A DNA stretch of 64,000 nucleotides from Pueribacillus sp041725775 (GCF_041725775.1 NZ_JBEUEL010000012.1:1-64000), one strand, 5' to 3'. Shown: positions 52,603-62,798, numbered from the stretch's first letter. Translations and numbers: made by a program. Notes: generated by a model from the letters alone, not told the origin.

Positions 52603-55188
52603 ATGCAGCAATACACCCCGATGATTCAACAATATTTGCGAATTAAGGCACAATACGAAGATGCCTTTTTATTTTTTCGTTTAGGTGATTTTTATGAACT
52701 CTTTTTTGAAGATGCAATAAAAGCAGCGAAAGAATTAGAGATCACGTTAACGAAGCGTGAAGGTGGTGCAGATGAACCGATCCCAATGTGCGGTGTTCCG
52801 CATCATTCTGCTGAAGTGTATATTTCACAGTTAATCGAAAAAGGATACAAAGTTGCAATTTGTGAACAAATGGAAAATCCACAACAAGCAAAAGGTGTCG
52901 TGAAACGCGAAGTTGTACAAGTGATTACACCGGGTACGGTAATGAGTCAAACGATGATGGACGAAAAACAGAATAACTTCATCGCCGCGATAACCTCATT
53001 TGGAAAAACAAAGTATGGGATTGCAATTAGTGACCTATCAACAGGGGAAAATTATATTACGCTCGTCAATGATGGGTTTGAAGAGTTAATTCATACACTT
53101 TCAGGCATGAATGTGAAAGAAGTTATCGTTGCTCCTAATTTTTCTAATAATGCTCAACAAGAGTTAAAAAAAATCTTTCACGTAGCTATTTCATATGAAG
53201 AACATACGTCGATCCGTGAAGAGTTTCAAAACATTACACAAAAATTACATACTGAACATGAGTTAATAACATTTGGAAGACTACTTAACTATTTGTTGCG
53301 AACACAGAAACGTACGCTCGCACATTTGCAGCCTGTTGAAATTTTAAAACAGACTGACTATATGAAAATTGACCTTTATTCTAAGAGGAACCTTGAACTA
53401 GTTGATACGATTCGAAAGCAAGGAAGAAAAGGGTCATTAGTGTGGCTGTTAGATAAAACAGTAACAGCGATGGGTGGACGTCTTTTAACTAAATGGATTG
53501 AAAGACCTTTAATCGATCGTGTGCAGATAGAGAAGCGCCACGAGATGGTTCAATGTTTAACGGAACAATTTATGCTGCGTGAACAATTGAAGGGACTATT
53601 AAAAGGTGTTTATGATATTGAAAGATTAGCTGGTAAAATTTCTTACGGAAATGTAAATGCAAAGGATCTTGTACAACTGAAAAAAACTCTTGAAATCTTA
53701 CCAGACTTTGTTCAATTATGTTATGAATTTCAACATCCTTCGTTTTCACAATTTGCAGAGCGAATGCCGACGACTTCTCAATTATTGGATAAATTAAGTA
53801 GAGCACTTCTTGATGATCCAGCAACTTCAATAACGGAAGGTGGAATCATTCGTGATGGGTATAACGCCCAATTGGATGAATATCGTGAAATTAGCGTAAA
53901 TGGGCGCGAATGGATAAAAAATTTGGAACAGAGAGAGAAGGAAAAAACAGGCATCAAATCTTTGAAAATCGGATTTAATCGTGTGTTTGGCTATTATATT
54001 GAAGTGACAAAAGCAAACTTACATTTGCTGGAGGCTGAGCGATATGAGCGAAAGCAAACGCTTGCAAATGCAGAACGATTTATTACTCCAGAATTAAAAG
54101 AAATGGAAATGAAAATTTTACACGCTGAAGATCTGCTTGCTGACTTAGAGTACGAACTTTTTTTGCAATTAAGGGAAGAGGTGCAAGAACATATTCCGCA
54201 TTTGCAGACGATTGCAAAGTTATTAAGTGAAATTGATGTATTGCAAAGTTTTGCAACAGTAAGTGTAGAACATCACTATGTAAAACCGATGTTTAACGAA
54301 GTTGGTGACATTTCAATTAGAAATGGAAGACATCCAGTTGTGGAACAAGTGTTAACTGATACGCAGTTTGTTGAAAATGATATTGTTTTAAATGATGAGA
54401 AGCAAATGTTACTGATAACGGGTCCGAATATGTCAGGGAAAAGTACGTATATGAGACAGCTTGCTTTAATTGCAATCATGTCTCAAATTGGATGTTTTGT
54501 TCCAGCATCGGAAGCAAGTTTGCCGATCTTTGATCAAGTGTTTACGAGAATAGGTGCAGCGGATGATTTAGTGAGCGGACAGAGTACATTTATGGTAGAA
54601 ATGCTCGAAACTCAGTATGCAGTGACGAACGCAACGAAAGATAGTCTCATTTTACTTGATGAAATTGGAAGAGGGACATCAACGTATGACGGAATGGCGT
54701 TAGCACATGCGATTATTGAATATATTCATGATGAAATTGGTGCAAAAACATTATTTTCTACCCATTACCATGAGTTAACAGTTTTAGAAGAACAGCTTCC
54801 TCGTTTGCATAACGTTCATGTAAAAGCTGTGGAGGAAAATGGGCAAGTCGTGTTTCTGCATAAAGTTCATGAAGGAGCTGCTGATGAAAGCTATGGAATT
54901 CATGTTGCACAATTAGCGAATCTTCCGGAAAAGCTCATTTCAAGAGCAAAATCAATTTTACAACAACTTGAAGAAGAAAATACGATCGATAAATCCAATT
55001 TCGTTGTGAATGAGCAGTTATCTTTTTTCAAAGACGAACAAGAAGAAGAAAAAAAGTCACGAACGATTGAGAAAACCATTGTTCGTGAAATCGCTTCGCT
55101 TAATCTAGTGAATATGACACCGTTAGAAGCGATCAATGTTTTATATAAATTGCACGAAAAAGTAACGAGGGATGGGGATAAGAGGTGA
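52603..55188 (+). CDS. mutS: DNA mismatch repair protein MutS
   Basis: Recognises mismatches and recruits MutL. The mismatch-reading Phe-x-Glu is F30-Y31-E32 in RLGDFYELFFEDA; connector, lever and clamp domains follow; the ABC ATPase has Walker A GPNMSGKST near 607, a Walker B of LILLDEIGRGTSTYDG and STHYHELT. The 861-residue length is normal. The ATG at 52603 follows AAGGTGGGGAG. Four bases separate its stop from mutL, whose ribosome binding site lies in the mutS end. Confidence 0.97.
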   Translation: MQQYTPMIQQYLRIKAQYEDAFLFFRLGDFYELFFEDAIKAAKELEITLTKREGGADEPIPMCGVPHHSAEVYISQLIEKGYKVAICEQMENPQQAKGVVKREVVQVITPGTVMSQTMMDEKQNNFIAAITSFGKTKYGIAISDLSTGENYITLVNDGFEELIHTLSGMNVKEVIVAPNFSNNAQQELKKIFHVAISYEEHTSIREEFQNITQKLHTEHELITFGRLLNYLLRTQKRTLAHLQPVEILKQTDYMKIDLYSKRNLELVDTIRKQGRKGSLVWLLDKTVTAMGGRLLTKWIERPLIDRVQIEKRHEMVQCLTEQFMLREQLKGLLKGVYDIERLAGKISYGNVNAKDLVQLKKTLEILPDFVQLCYEFQHPSFSQFAERMPTTSQLLDKLSRALLDDPATSITEGGIIRDGYNAQLDEYREISVNGREWIKNLEQREKEKTGIKSLKIGFNRVFGYYIEVTKANLHLLEAERYERKQTLANAERFITPELKEMEMKILHAEDLLADLEYELFLQLREEVQEHIPHLQTIAKLLSEIDVLQSFATVSVEHHYVKPMFNEVGDISIRNGRHPVVEQVLTDTQFVENDIVLNDEKQMLLITGPNMSGKSTYMRQLALIAIMSQIGCFVPASEASLPIFDQVFTRIGAADDLVSGQSTFMVEMLETQYAVTNATKDSLILLDEIGRGTSTYDGMALAHAIIEYIHDEIGAKTLFSTHYHELTVLEEQLPRLHNVHVKAVEENGQVVFLHKVHEGAADESYGIHVAQLANLPEKLISRAKSILQQLEEENTIDKSNFVVNEQLSFFKDEQEEEKKSRTIEKTIVREIASLNLVNMTPLEAINVLYKLHEKVTRDGDKR

Positions 55189-55192
55189 GCTT

Positions 55193-57001
55193 ATGCCGAA
55201 CATCATCATTTTAGATGAGCAGTTAGCGAACCAAATAGCAGCTGGTGAAGTCGTTGAGCGTCCCGCATCGATTGTGAAAGAATTAGTTGAAAATGCAATT
55301 GATGCAAACAGCACGATGGTAAAAATCGTAGTTGAGGATGGTGGACTTCAATCCATTCAAGTGACTGACAACGGAGACGGAATTTCCGAAGAGGACTGTG
55401 AACTTGCATTTGAACGGCACGCAACGAGTAAAATTAAACATGAACGGGACTTATTTTCAATTCGTTCTTTAGGTTTCCGCGGTGAGGCTCTGCCAAGTAT
55501 CGCCTCTGTGTCAAGAACAGAAGTAAAAACGTGTACAGGTGAAGGACCAGGGACACATATCATTATGGAAGCGGGGGAGCTAAAACATCGTTCCTTAACA
55601 TCAAGTCGGAAAGGAACAGAAATCAGTGTGAGTCGTTTATTTTTTAATACCCCCGCACGATTAAAATATTTAAAAACGGTCCATACTGAGTTGGGAAATA
55701 TTACCGATGTCGTTAATCGTTTAGCAATGGCACACCCTAATATTTCTTTTCAGCTTATTCATAACGGAAAACAGATTTTGCATACAGACGGTAAAAATAA
55801 TTTGTTGCAAGTGATTGCATCGATTTACGGAGTTTCTGTTGCCAAAAACATGGTTGAGATACAAAATCAATCGCTAGACTTTTCGATTTCAGGCTTTACG
55901 ACAAAACCAGAAGAAACACGAGCGTCTAGAAAATATATGTCTTTGTTTATCAATGGACGGTTCATTCGAAATTATACATTAGCGAATGCGATCGTCGAAG
56001 GGTACCATACATTTTTACCGCTCGGTCGCTTCCCAATATCCGTTATACATGTACAAATGGATCCGACGTTAGTTGATATTAACGTTCATCCAGCAAAGTT
56101 AGAAGCGAGATTAAGTAAAGAACGAGAACTTGTTGAACTTATGACAAGTACGATTCGAGCAGCGTTACAAAAAACAAATTTAATTCCAGAAGTGAAATTG
56201 CGAAACAATGAAAAAGCTCGTACCGAACAAGTATCGCTTCCTTTTCAATTTCAAATGAAAAAGCATGAAAAAGCCGAAATTCAAAATTTGCTTCAAGATG
56301 AGTTGTTCCAGAGAAATGATGAAAATAAAACGTCTATAGAGACTGAAAATAAACAACAGTTCATTAAAGAACCATTAGTCGATGAGCAACGAACAGATTT
56401 AGAACAAACGGAAGGAGTTGGTATTCCACCTTTATATCCAGTAGGACAAGTTCATGGTACATACATCATTGCTCAAAATGAAGACGGACTTTACTTAATC
56501 GATCAGCATGCAGCACAAGAACGCATAAAATATGAATATTTCTTTGAAAAAATGGGTGAAACCCCACGTGATTTACAGGATCTTCTCGTTCCACTTTCGT
56601 TCGAATTTAGTATTAAGGAAGCACAAGTCGTGGAAGAAAATCTTTCTTTTTTTCAAAAGTTTGGTATTTATTTTGAGCAATTTGGGGATAAAACGTATAT
56701 CGTACGCTCCCACCCATCATGGTTTCCAAACGGAAAGGAAGAAGAAACAATTCGAAGTATTGTTGAACTTTTGTTGGAAGAGAAAACGTTTGATATGAAG
56801 AAAATACGTGAAGATACTGCGATTATGATGGCATGCAAAAAATCAATTAAGGCGAATCACTATTTACGACAAGACGAGATGGTATCGCTTCTTCAGTCAT
56901 TAAGACGATGTCGAGAACCTTACACTTGTCCTCATGGTCGCCCTGTGATCATACATTTCTCAACTTATGAGTTGGAAAAAATGTTTAAGAGAGTGATGTG
57001 A
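55193..57001 (+). CDS. mutL: DNA mismatch repair endonuclease MutL
   Basis: GHKL ATPase and nicking endonuclease of methyl-independent mismatch repair. N-terminal ATPase motifs: ELVENAIDAN, TDNGDGI and RGEALPSI; linker about 335-400; C-terminal domain with the endonuclease metal motif DQHAAQERIKYE near 437-448, plus ACKKSIKANHYL and CPHGRP. All endonuclease residues are present, as expected for an organism without MutH. ATG at 55193 after AGAGGTGAG. In B. subtilis the pks cluster lies after mutL; here miaA follows after 4 bases. Confidence 0.97.
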   Translation: MPNIIILDEQLANQIAAGEVVERPASIVKELVENAIDANSTMVKIVVEDGGLQSIQVTDNGDGISEEDCELAFERHATSKIKHERDLFSIRSLGFRGEALPSIASVSRTEVKTCTGEGPGTHIIMEAGELKHRSLTSSRKGTEISVSRLFFNTPARLKYLKTVHTELGNITDVVNRLAMAHPNISFQLIHNGKQILHTDGKNNLLQVIASIYGVSVAKNMVEIQNQSLDFSISGFTTKPEETRASRKYMSLFINGRFIRNYTLANAIVEGYHTFLPLGRFPISVIHVQMDPTLVDINVHPAKLEARLSKERELVELMTSTIRAALQKTNLIPEVKLRNNEKARTEQVSLPFQFQMKKHEKAEIQNLLQDELFQRNDENKTSIETENKQQFIKEPLVDEQRTDLEQTEGVGIPPLYPVGQVHGTYIIAQNEDGLYLIDQHAAQERIKYEYFFEKMGETPRDLQDLLVPLSFEFSIKEAQVVEENLSFFQKFGIYFEQFGDKTYIVRSHPSWFPNGKEEETIRSIVELLLEEKTFDMKKIREDTAIMMACKKSIKANHYLRQDEMVSLLQSLRRCREPYTCPHGRPVIIHFSTYELEKMFKRVM

Positions 57002-57005
57002 TATC

Positions 57006-57944
57006 ATGAAGGAGCGACTACTCGTCATCGTTGGACCAACTGCAGTTGGAAAAACAGAGATGAGCATTCAATTAGCAAAACGGTTTAACGGTGAAGTTGT
57101 CAGTGGAGATTCGATGCAAATTTATCGAGGGTTAAATATTGGAACAGCAAAAATAACTGCTGATGAGATGGAAAATATTCCACATCATATGATTGATATT
57201 ATAGATCCGCTTGAAAGTTTTTCAGTTACACAGTATCAACGAGAGGCGCGAACGATCATTACAGAGATTAATGAAAGAGGTAAGCTGCCGATTCTCGTTG
57301 GCGGCACAGGGCTATACGTACACGCGATTACACATGATTATCAATTTACGAATATTGAATCGGACGAAGCGTTTCGAGAAGAAATGGAAATTTTTGCTGA
57401 ACAGTACGGAAATGATGCCTTACATAAAAAACTTCAGTACATTGATCTAAAAAGCTATAAATCGATTCATCCGAACAATCGAAGAAGAGTTATTCGAGCG
57501 TTAGAAGTAATTAAACGAACGGGAAAACCGTTCTCGAACTTTCAGACGAAACGAGAAAAGTCAATTTATGACGCGGTCTTTATCGGTTTGACGATGGATA
57601 GAGAAGTTTTATATGATCGAATTAACACTCGCATCGACAAAATGATTGCAAAAGGATTGTTTAATGAAGCGCGTCATTTGTATGATAATAACTTAAAAGA
57701 TAGTCAAGCCGCACAAGCAATTGGATATAAAGAACTTTTTTTATATTTTGATGGAGAACTTTCTAAAGAAGAGGCGATTCTTTTATTAAAAAGAAACTCT
57801 CGCAGGTATGCAAAAAGACAGTACACATGGTTTAAAAATAAGATGGACATTACATGGTTCGACATGACGAGAGGTAAAAATAAAAAAAAGCTAGAAATCA
57901 TGAAATATGTTGCAGGAAAGTTAAATTGTTTAGAGAAACATTAA
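57006..57944 (+). CDS. miaA: tRNA dimethylallyltransferase MiaA
   Basis: Adds a dimethylallyl group to A37 of tRNAs reading UNN codons. P-loop GPTAVGKT at residues 10-17, GDSMQIYRGLNIGTAK next, GGTGLYVHA near 100 and QAIGYKEL late in the 312-residue protein. Directly follows mutL and precedes hfq by about 30 bases, the widely conserved miaA-hfq pairing. Confidence 0.96.
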   Translation: MKERLLVIVGPTAVGKTEMSIQLAKRFNGEVVSGDSMQIYRGLNIGTAKITADEMENIPHHMIDIIDPLESFSVTQYQREARTIITEINERGKLPILVGGTGLYVHAITHDYQFTNIESDEAFREEMEIFAEQYGNDALHKKLQYIDLKSYKSIHPNNRRRVIRALEVIKRTGKPFSNFQTKREKSIYDAVFIGLTMDREVLYDRINTRIDKMIAKGLFNEARHLYDNNLKDSQAAQAIGYKELFLYFDGELSKEEAILLLKRNSRRYAKRQYTWFKNKMDITWFDMTRGKNKKKLEIMKYVAGKLNCLEKH

Positions 57945-57975
57945 TAAAGAGGATTGGAAAAGAGGAGGACTGTAA

Positions 57976-58203
57976 ATGAAGCAGCAAGTCAACATTCAAG
58001 ATCAATTTCTAAACACACTTCGACGTGAAAATATTTTTGTAACGGTTTATTTAATGAACGGCTTCCAACTTAAAGGGTTAGTGAAAGGATTCGATAGTTT
58101 TACAGTGATTTTGGAAGCGGAAGGCAAGCAACAACTCATTTATAAACATGCAATTTCAACATTTGCACCGAGTAAAAATGTTCAATTATCTTTAGAAGGT
58201 TAA
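57976..58203 (+). CDS. hfq: RNA chaperone Hfq
   Basis: Hexameric Sm-like protein that binds A-rich and U-rich RNA. In 75 residues: Sm1 (VTVYLMNGFQLKGLVKGFD) and Sm2 (LIYKHAISTFAP, with the KH dipeptide). It lacks the long C-terminal tail of enterobacterial Hfq, as usual in Bacilli. Start after GAGGAGG. Ended by a terminator. Confidence 0.97.
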   Translation: MKQQVNIQDQFLNTLRRENIFVTVYLMNGFQLKGLVKGFDSFTVILEAEGKQQLIYKHAISTFAPSKNVQLSLEG

Positions 58204-58204
58204 T

Positions 58205-58231
58205 AAAATGCTCCCATGTTGGGAGCATTTT
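58205..58231 (+). terminator. Terminator after hfq
   Basis: AAAATGCTCCCA pairs perfectly with TGGGAGCATTTT over TGT. Confidence 0.88.
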
Positions 58232-58312
58232 GACTTTTGTAGGCGTTTGTCACACTTTTTATTTATTACCGTATAATAAGTAGCGTGATGATGAAAAGTG
58301 AGGTGACGCTTC

Positions 58313-59242
58313 ATGACTAGCACAACAATAAAAAGAGCGAATGGTCAGATTAATATCGTGCTTAATCAAGAAATTCGAGCGGAAAAACCAACAGTTCTTG
58401 ATGAAAAAATATTATCGAAGCATTATCCTCTAGAACGAATTCAAAAAGAGCTTCAAGCACTCGTAGGTATGAAAGAGGTAAAACGGCTAATTAATGAAAT
58501 TTATGCATGGATATATATTAACCAATGCCGTAAAAAAGTCGGTTTGAAGCAAGAAAAACAGGCACTGCATATGTTATTTAAAGGTAATCCAGGCACTGGT
58601 AAAACGACAGTGGCACGATTGTTAGCGAAACTTTTCCACGATATGGACGTTTTATCAAAAGGACATTTAATCGAAGTGGAACGTGCAGATTTAGTTGGTG
58701 AATATATTGGGCATACGGCACAAAAAACGAGAGAACTTCTGAAAAAAGCGCATGGCGGGATTTTATTTATTGATGAAGCCTATTCATTAGCTAGAGGCGG
58801 GGAAAAGGACTTCGGAAAAGAAGCGATCGATACATTAGTGAAAGCAATGGAAGATAACCAGCATGAATTGATTTTAATTTTAGCAGGCTACCCAAAAGAA
58901 ATGGATTACTTTTTATCGTTAAATCCAGGTATGCCTTCGCGGTTTCCAATTATTATGAACTTTGAAGATTATTCAAATGATGAATTAATCAAAATTGCAA
59001 GAAGTATGGCAAGGGAAAGAGACTATATGATGTCAACAGAAGCAGAATTAAAAATAAAGCATCATCTTGAGCGGTATCGAGCTGCGAACAAAAATTCATT
59101 TAGCAATGCTCGTTATGTGAGAAATATCATTGAAAAATCAATTCGAAAGCAAGCCGTACGTTTGTTAAAAGGTGAACAGTTTGACCGTCATCAGCTTATG
59201 ACATTGCTAGCAGTAGACATTCAACTAGAAGATGATGCTTAA
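58313..59242 (+). CDS. spoVK: Stage V sporulation protein K (AAA+ ATPase)
   Basis: CbxX/CfqX-type AAA+ ATPase expressed in the mother cell in B. subtilis and needed for spore maturation. Walker A GNPGTGKT at about 92-99, Walker B ILFIDEAYSLARGG near 150, and sensor regions AGYPKEMDYFLSLNPGMPSRF. The 309-residue length is near that of B. subtilis (322). GTGAGGTGAC before the ATG. A TATAAT-like sequence lies at about 58273, but I could not fit a clean sigma-E or sigma-K promoter. Confidence 0.93.
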   Translation: MTSTTIKRANGQINIVLNQEIRAEKPTVLDEKILSKHYPLERIQKELQALVGMKEVKRLINEIYAWIYINQCRKKVGLKQEKQALHMLFKGNPGTGKTTVARLLAKLFHDMDVLSKGHLIEVERADLVGEYIGHTAQKTRELLKKAHGGILFIDEAYSLARGGEKDFGKEAIDTLVKAMEDNQHELILILAGYPKEMDYFLSLNPGMPSRFPIIMNFEDYSNDELIKIARSMARERDYMMSTEAELKIKHHLERYRAANKNSFSNARYVRNIIEKSIRKQAVRLLKGEQFDRHQLMTLLAVDIQLEDDA

Positions 59243-59292
59243 CTTTGATATGATAAAAGTCAAAATTAAATGTGATGAAAGTAGGTTGTTGA

Positions 59293-60525
59293 TTGGAAGA
59301 AAAAGCGATACTTGTTGGATGTGAGCTTCCTGATAATCATGAAAGATTTGCAGAGTCGATGAAAGAACTCGAAGCATTAACGAAAACAGTAAATGGTAAA
59401 GTCGTCGAGATGTTTACACAACGGAGGACACGAATTCATTCAGCTCATTATATTGGAAAAGGAAAGTTACAAGAAATTGTAACGTTTCTTAAAGGTGAAG
59501 AGATCGACCTTATTATATTTAACGATGAACTATCAGCAGGGCAACTACGAAACTTAACTGATATTCTCAATGTAAAAATTATTGATCGGACGCAACTTAT
59601 TTTAGATATATTTGCATCCCGTGCACGTTCGAAAGAAGGAAAGTTACAAGTTGAATTGGCCCAACTTAAATATATGCTTCCACGCCTATTAGGAAAAGGT
59701 ATTGTTTTGTCACGCCTTGGTGGCGGAATTGGAACGAGAGGGCCTGGGGAGACCCAACTGGAGACCGATCGGCGACACATTCGAAGAAGAATTCAAGCAA
59801 TTGAGTCACATTTAAATAAAATTGTCCAACACCGATCTCGTTATAACGAACGAAGAAAAAAGAACGATGTTTTTCAAGTGACTCTTGTCGGCTATACGAA
59901 TGCAGGAAAGTCAACGCTTTTTAACCGTCTTACGAGTGGTGATGCTTTTGAAGAAGATAAACTGTTTGCGACCCTTGATCCACTAACGCGAAAGCTTGAT
60001 GCATATACAAAAATGAATGTATTATTAACCGATACTGTCGGATTCATTCAAGATTTACCAACTGAATTAATTGCGGCGTTTCGCTCAACATTGGAGGAAG
60101 TGACTGAAGCGGACCTCATTTTACACGTTATTGATGCTTCTCATGATCATTATATTGAACAAGAAGTAACGGTTAATCAATTACTTCGTGAACTTCAAGC
60201 TCATCACATACCAAAAATTAACGTTTACAATAAAAAAGATTTAATTCAACATAGCTTCTTTCCTTCGACATCTGAAGAGTCTATCCTTATTTCTGCATTT
60301 TCAGATGAAGATATGAGTCGGCTTATCAATCTAATTAAAGCGAAAATAGATTCTGAACTCGTTCCATATACGTTAGATGTCCCAGTGGAAGACGGTAAAA
60401 CATTAGCTTTTTTGGAATCCAACACAGTTTTGTCTAATAAAACCTGGCTGGAAGATGAACAAAAGTTTATGATTACTGGATTAGCGCCGAAACATATCGC
60501 GCCATTGATTATTAATCATGATTAG
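59293..60525 (+). CDS. hflX: GTPase HflX
   Basis: Ribosome-associated GTPase that rescues stalled or heat-damaged ribosomes. N-terminal HflX domain with a glycine-rich loop (GGGIGTRGPGETQLE near 145), then the G domain with GYTNAGKST near 199, DTVGFIQDLP and NKKD. 410 residues. TTG start with a weak upstream signal (GTAGG). It overlaps the ribosome binding site of ynbB; the hfq-spoVK-hflX-ynbB order is the B. subtilis order. Confidence 0.94.
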   Translation: MEEKAILVGCELPDNHERFAESMKELEALTKTVNGKVVEMFTQRRTRIHSAHYIGKGKLQEIVTFLKGEEIDLIIFNDELSAGQLRNLTDILNVKIIDRTQLILDIFASRARSKEGKLQVELAQLKYMLPRLLGKGIVLSRLGGGIGTRGPGETQLETDRRHIRRRIQAIESHLNKIVQHRSRYNERRKKNDVFQVTLVGYTNAGKSTLFNRLTSGDAFEEDKLFATLDPLTRKLDAYTKMNVLLTDTVGFIQDLPTELIAAFRSTLEEVTEADLILHVIDASHDHYIEQEVTVNQLLRELQAHHIPKINVYNKKDLIQHSFFPSTSEESILISAFSDEDMSRLINLIKAKIDSELVPYTLDVPVEDGKTLAFLESNTVLSNKTWLEDEQKFMITGLAPKHIAPLIINHD

Positions 60526-60538
60526 AAAGGTGAAATAT

Positions 60539-61840
60539 ATGTACAAGCATCTAAAGTATGGACAACAGTTAAAAACATTCGTGGATCGAGCGGAAAAAAT
60601 GACAGCACCGTTGATGAAACGAATCGATGATATTGCAGAGGAAAATCAATTTAGAGTGCTGCAAGCATTTCGAAACAATCAAGTGAGTGATTATCATTTT
60701 ACTCCATCTACAGGATATGGGTATGATGATATTGGGAGAGATACCCTAGAACAAGTATACGCTGAAGTTTTCGGGGCAGAAGCTGCAATCGTTCGTTCAC
60801 AAATGATGTCGGGCACCCATGCAATTGCCCTCGCGTTATATGGTGTGCTACGTCCAGGTGATGAACTACTTTACATAACAGGTGAACCTTATGATACATT
60901 GCATGAAGTGATTGGACTACGCGGTCGCAATAACGGTTCGTTGATAGATTTTGGAATTCGTTATAACGATGTGCCGTTAACGGAAGAAGGCGTTGATTAC
61001 GAAAAAGTGAAAGCTAGTATTAACGAAAATACAAAAGTAATTGGGATTCAACGTTCGAAAGGATATACTAAGAGACCAGCGTTTACAATCGAAGATATAA
61101 AAGAAATGACATCATTCGTAAAATCAATCAAAGAAGATGTTATCGTGTTTGTTGATAATTGTTACGGAGAATTTGTAGAAGAGAAAGAACCTTGTCATGT
61201 CAACGTTGACTTAATTGCTGGCTCATTGATTAAAAATCCGGGCGGCGGTATCGTAAAAACAGGCGGGTATATCGCTGGACGAAAAGAATTAGTTAACCTA
61301 TGTGCACAACGATTTTCTGCACCAGGTGTTGGAGCGGAAATTGGTGCGACATTATATAGTTTATTAGAAATGTTTCAAGGATTTTTTCTCGCTCCGTTTA
61401 TCGTTGCCCAAGCGTTAAAGGGTGCTATTTTTACAAGTGCAATGGTGGAACAATTCGGTTATGAAGCATATCCAAAATGGAATGAAAAAAGGGGCGACCT
61501 CGTTCAGTCTGTTCAATTTAAAAATGCAGATGAAATGATAACGTTTTGCCAAGCCATACAATATGCATCTCCAATTAATGCCCATGTGACACCATATCCT
61601 AGTGAAATGCCTGGATACGATGACGAAGTTATTATGGCTGCAGGTGCATTTATTCAAGGTTCAAGTATTGAACTATCGGCAGATGGCCCCATTCGTCCTC
61701 CGTATATTGCTTATGTACAAGGTGGTCTTACATATAGTCACGTAAAAATTGCAATTTTGCATGCGCTAGATCTGTTAGCACAGAAGGGTTACTTGTCGCC
61801 TTTCACCAATGAACAAACAGAAGAAATTGGGAATAGTTGA
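60539..61840 (+). CDS. ynbB: PLP-dependent YnbB protein (methionine gamma-lyase-like)
   Basis: Cystathionine/methionine-lyase-like PLP enzyme of the family once called aluminium resistance protein; 433 residues. Seen are TGYGYDDIGRDTLE, RSQMMSGTHAIALAL, the aspartate in VFVDNCYGEF and the likely Schiff-base lysine in GSLIKNPGGGIVKTGGYI. The substrate is not established. The ATG at 60539 has GAAAGGTG six bases before it, overlapping the hflX stop. Terminator after it. In B. subtilis glnR-glnA follow; here different genes do. Confidence 0.92.
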   Translation: MYKHLKYGQQLKTFVDRAEKMTAPLMKRIDDIAEENQFRVLQAFRNNQVSDYHFTPSTGYGYDDIGRDTLEQVYAEVFGAEAAIVRSQMMSGTHAIALALYGVLRPGDELLYITGEPYDTLHEVIGLRGRNNGSLIDFGIRYNDVPLTEEGVDYEKVKASINENTKVIGIQRSKGYTKRPAFTIEDIKEMTSFVKSIKEDVIVFVDNCYGEFVEEKEPCHVNVDLIAGSLIKNPGGGIVKTGGYIAGRKELVNLCAQRFSAPGVGAEIGATLYSLLEMFQGFFLAPFIVAQALKGAIFTSAMVEQFGYEAYPKWNEKRGDLVQSVQFKNADEMITFCQAIQYASPINAHVTPYPSEMPGYDDEVIMAAGAFIQGSSIELSADGPIRPPYIAYVQGGLTYSHVKIAILHALDLLAQKGYLSPFTNEQTEEIGNS

Positions 61841-61885
61841 GTTTGAGTGAGATGAAATGTGATTTTATTTAAAAGTCATATAGTT

Positions 61886-61917
61886 GCACCCCATCACAAA
61901 GAGGGTGCTTTTCTTTA
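61886..61917 (+). terminator. Terminator after ynbB
   Basis: GCACCC (61886-61891) pairs with GGGTGC (61903-61908), followed by TTTTCTTT. Confidence 0.82.
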
Positions 61918-61939
61918 TTAAGTTTTGTTGCTTTTTAAA

Positions 61940-61998
61940 AACTACTATTGAACGAAGCTATGCAGTTCCATCGATCCGGAAAGTGAAGTATTTACGAA
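61940..61998. repeat. Short degenerate copy of the intergenic repeat (element E)
   Basis: TTGAACGAAGCTATGCAGT (61948-61966) matches 16 of 19 bases of a minus-strand segment of element A (3540-3558), and CGGAAAGTGAAGTATT (61977-61992) matches 15 of 16 bases at 3493-3508. TTGAACGAAG also occurs at 10652. It lies just after the ynbB terminator. Confidence 0.55.
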
Positions 61999-62083
61999 AA
62001 GAATGCTTTAAGTGAGAACATTGCTGTATAATAATTCTTAAATACTAATATTTATACACAATCATAAAGGAGAGATGCAGTCG

Positions 62084-62695
62084 ATGAAGATGAGATGTGA
62101 GTCAGAAGAGTTAAAAGATTATTTACTCGAGTCAGAAGAAATTGACTATTCAAACCCTATTATTAAAGCAACGATAAAGGAACTTTTTAATCCATCTCAA
62201 ACAGAAGCAGAAAAAGTACATATTGCATTTCAATTTGTTCGTGATGAAATATCTCATTCCTGGGATATCCAATCGCAGAGGGTGACTCGTAAAGCTTCAG
62301 AAGTAGTAAAATATAAAATGGGAATTTGCTATGCAAAATCAAATCTATTAGCAGCACTATTACGTTCTGAAGGGATACCCACAGGTTTCTGTTATCAACG
62401 TTTAATGTTATTTGATACTTCAGAAAAAGGATATTGTATTCATGCTTTGAATGCTGTCTATTTCCAATCTTATAATAAATGGGTTAGATTAGATGCTCGT
62501 GGAAATAAGAAAGGAGTTGATGCCCAATTTTCAATTGATGAAGAAAAAGTAGCTTTTCGCACTAAAACAGAGTTTGATGAAAAGGATTATCCTTTTATTT
62601 ATGTGAAACCTCATCCAAAAACGATAGCGGTATTAAAGGAGCATACGAATATGTTAGAAGTGTATAAATATCATTTACCAGAAAGGTTAGAGTGA
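62084..62695 (+). CDS. Transglutaminase-fold cysteine protease-like protein
   Basis: A 203-residue soluble protein with the transglutaminase-core triad in order: Cys82 in MGICYAKSNLLAALLRSEGIP, His120 in YCIHALNAVYF and Asp137 in WVRLDARGNK. No signal peptide is present, so it is probably cytosolic. Members of this fold act as peptidases, amidases or transglutaminases; the substrate is unknown. The ATG at 62084 has AGGAG 11 bases upstream; another ATG (62075) is too close. This region departs from the B. subtilis gene order. Confidence 0.8.
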   Translation: MKMRCESEELKDYLLESEEIDYSNPIIKATIKELFNPSQTEAEKVHIAFQFVRDEISHSWDIQSQRVTRKASEVVKYKMGICYAKSNLLAALLRSEGIPTGFCYQRLMLFDTSEKGYCIHALNAVYFQSYNKWVRLDARGNKKGVDAQFSIDEEKVAFRTKTEFDEKDYPFIYVKPHPKTIAVLKEHTNMLEVYKYHLPERLE

Positions 62696-62798
62696 TTTTA
62701 AAAAAGAATCATAAACACTTCAATTTTTTAATGATAAAATGAAAAAGTATGAATAAGCTTTATTAACTGTTATATGATTGGGGAAAGGTTTATGATAG

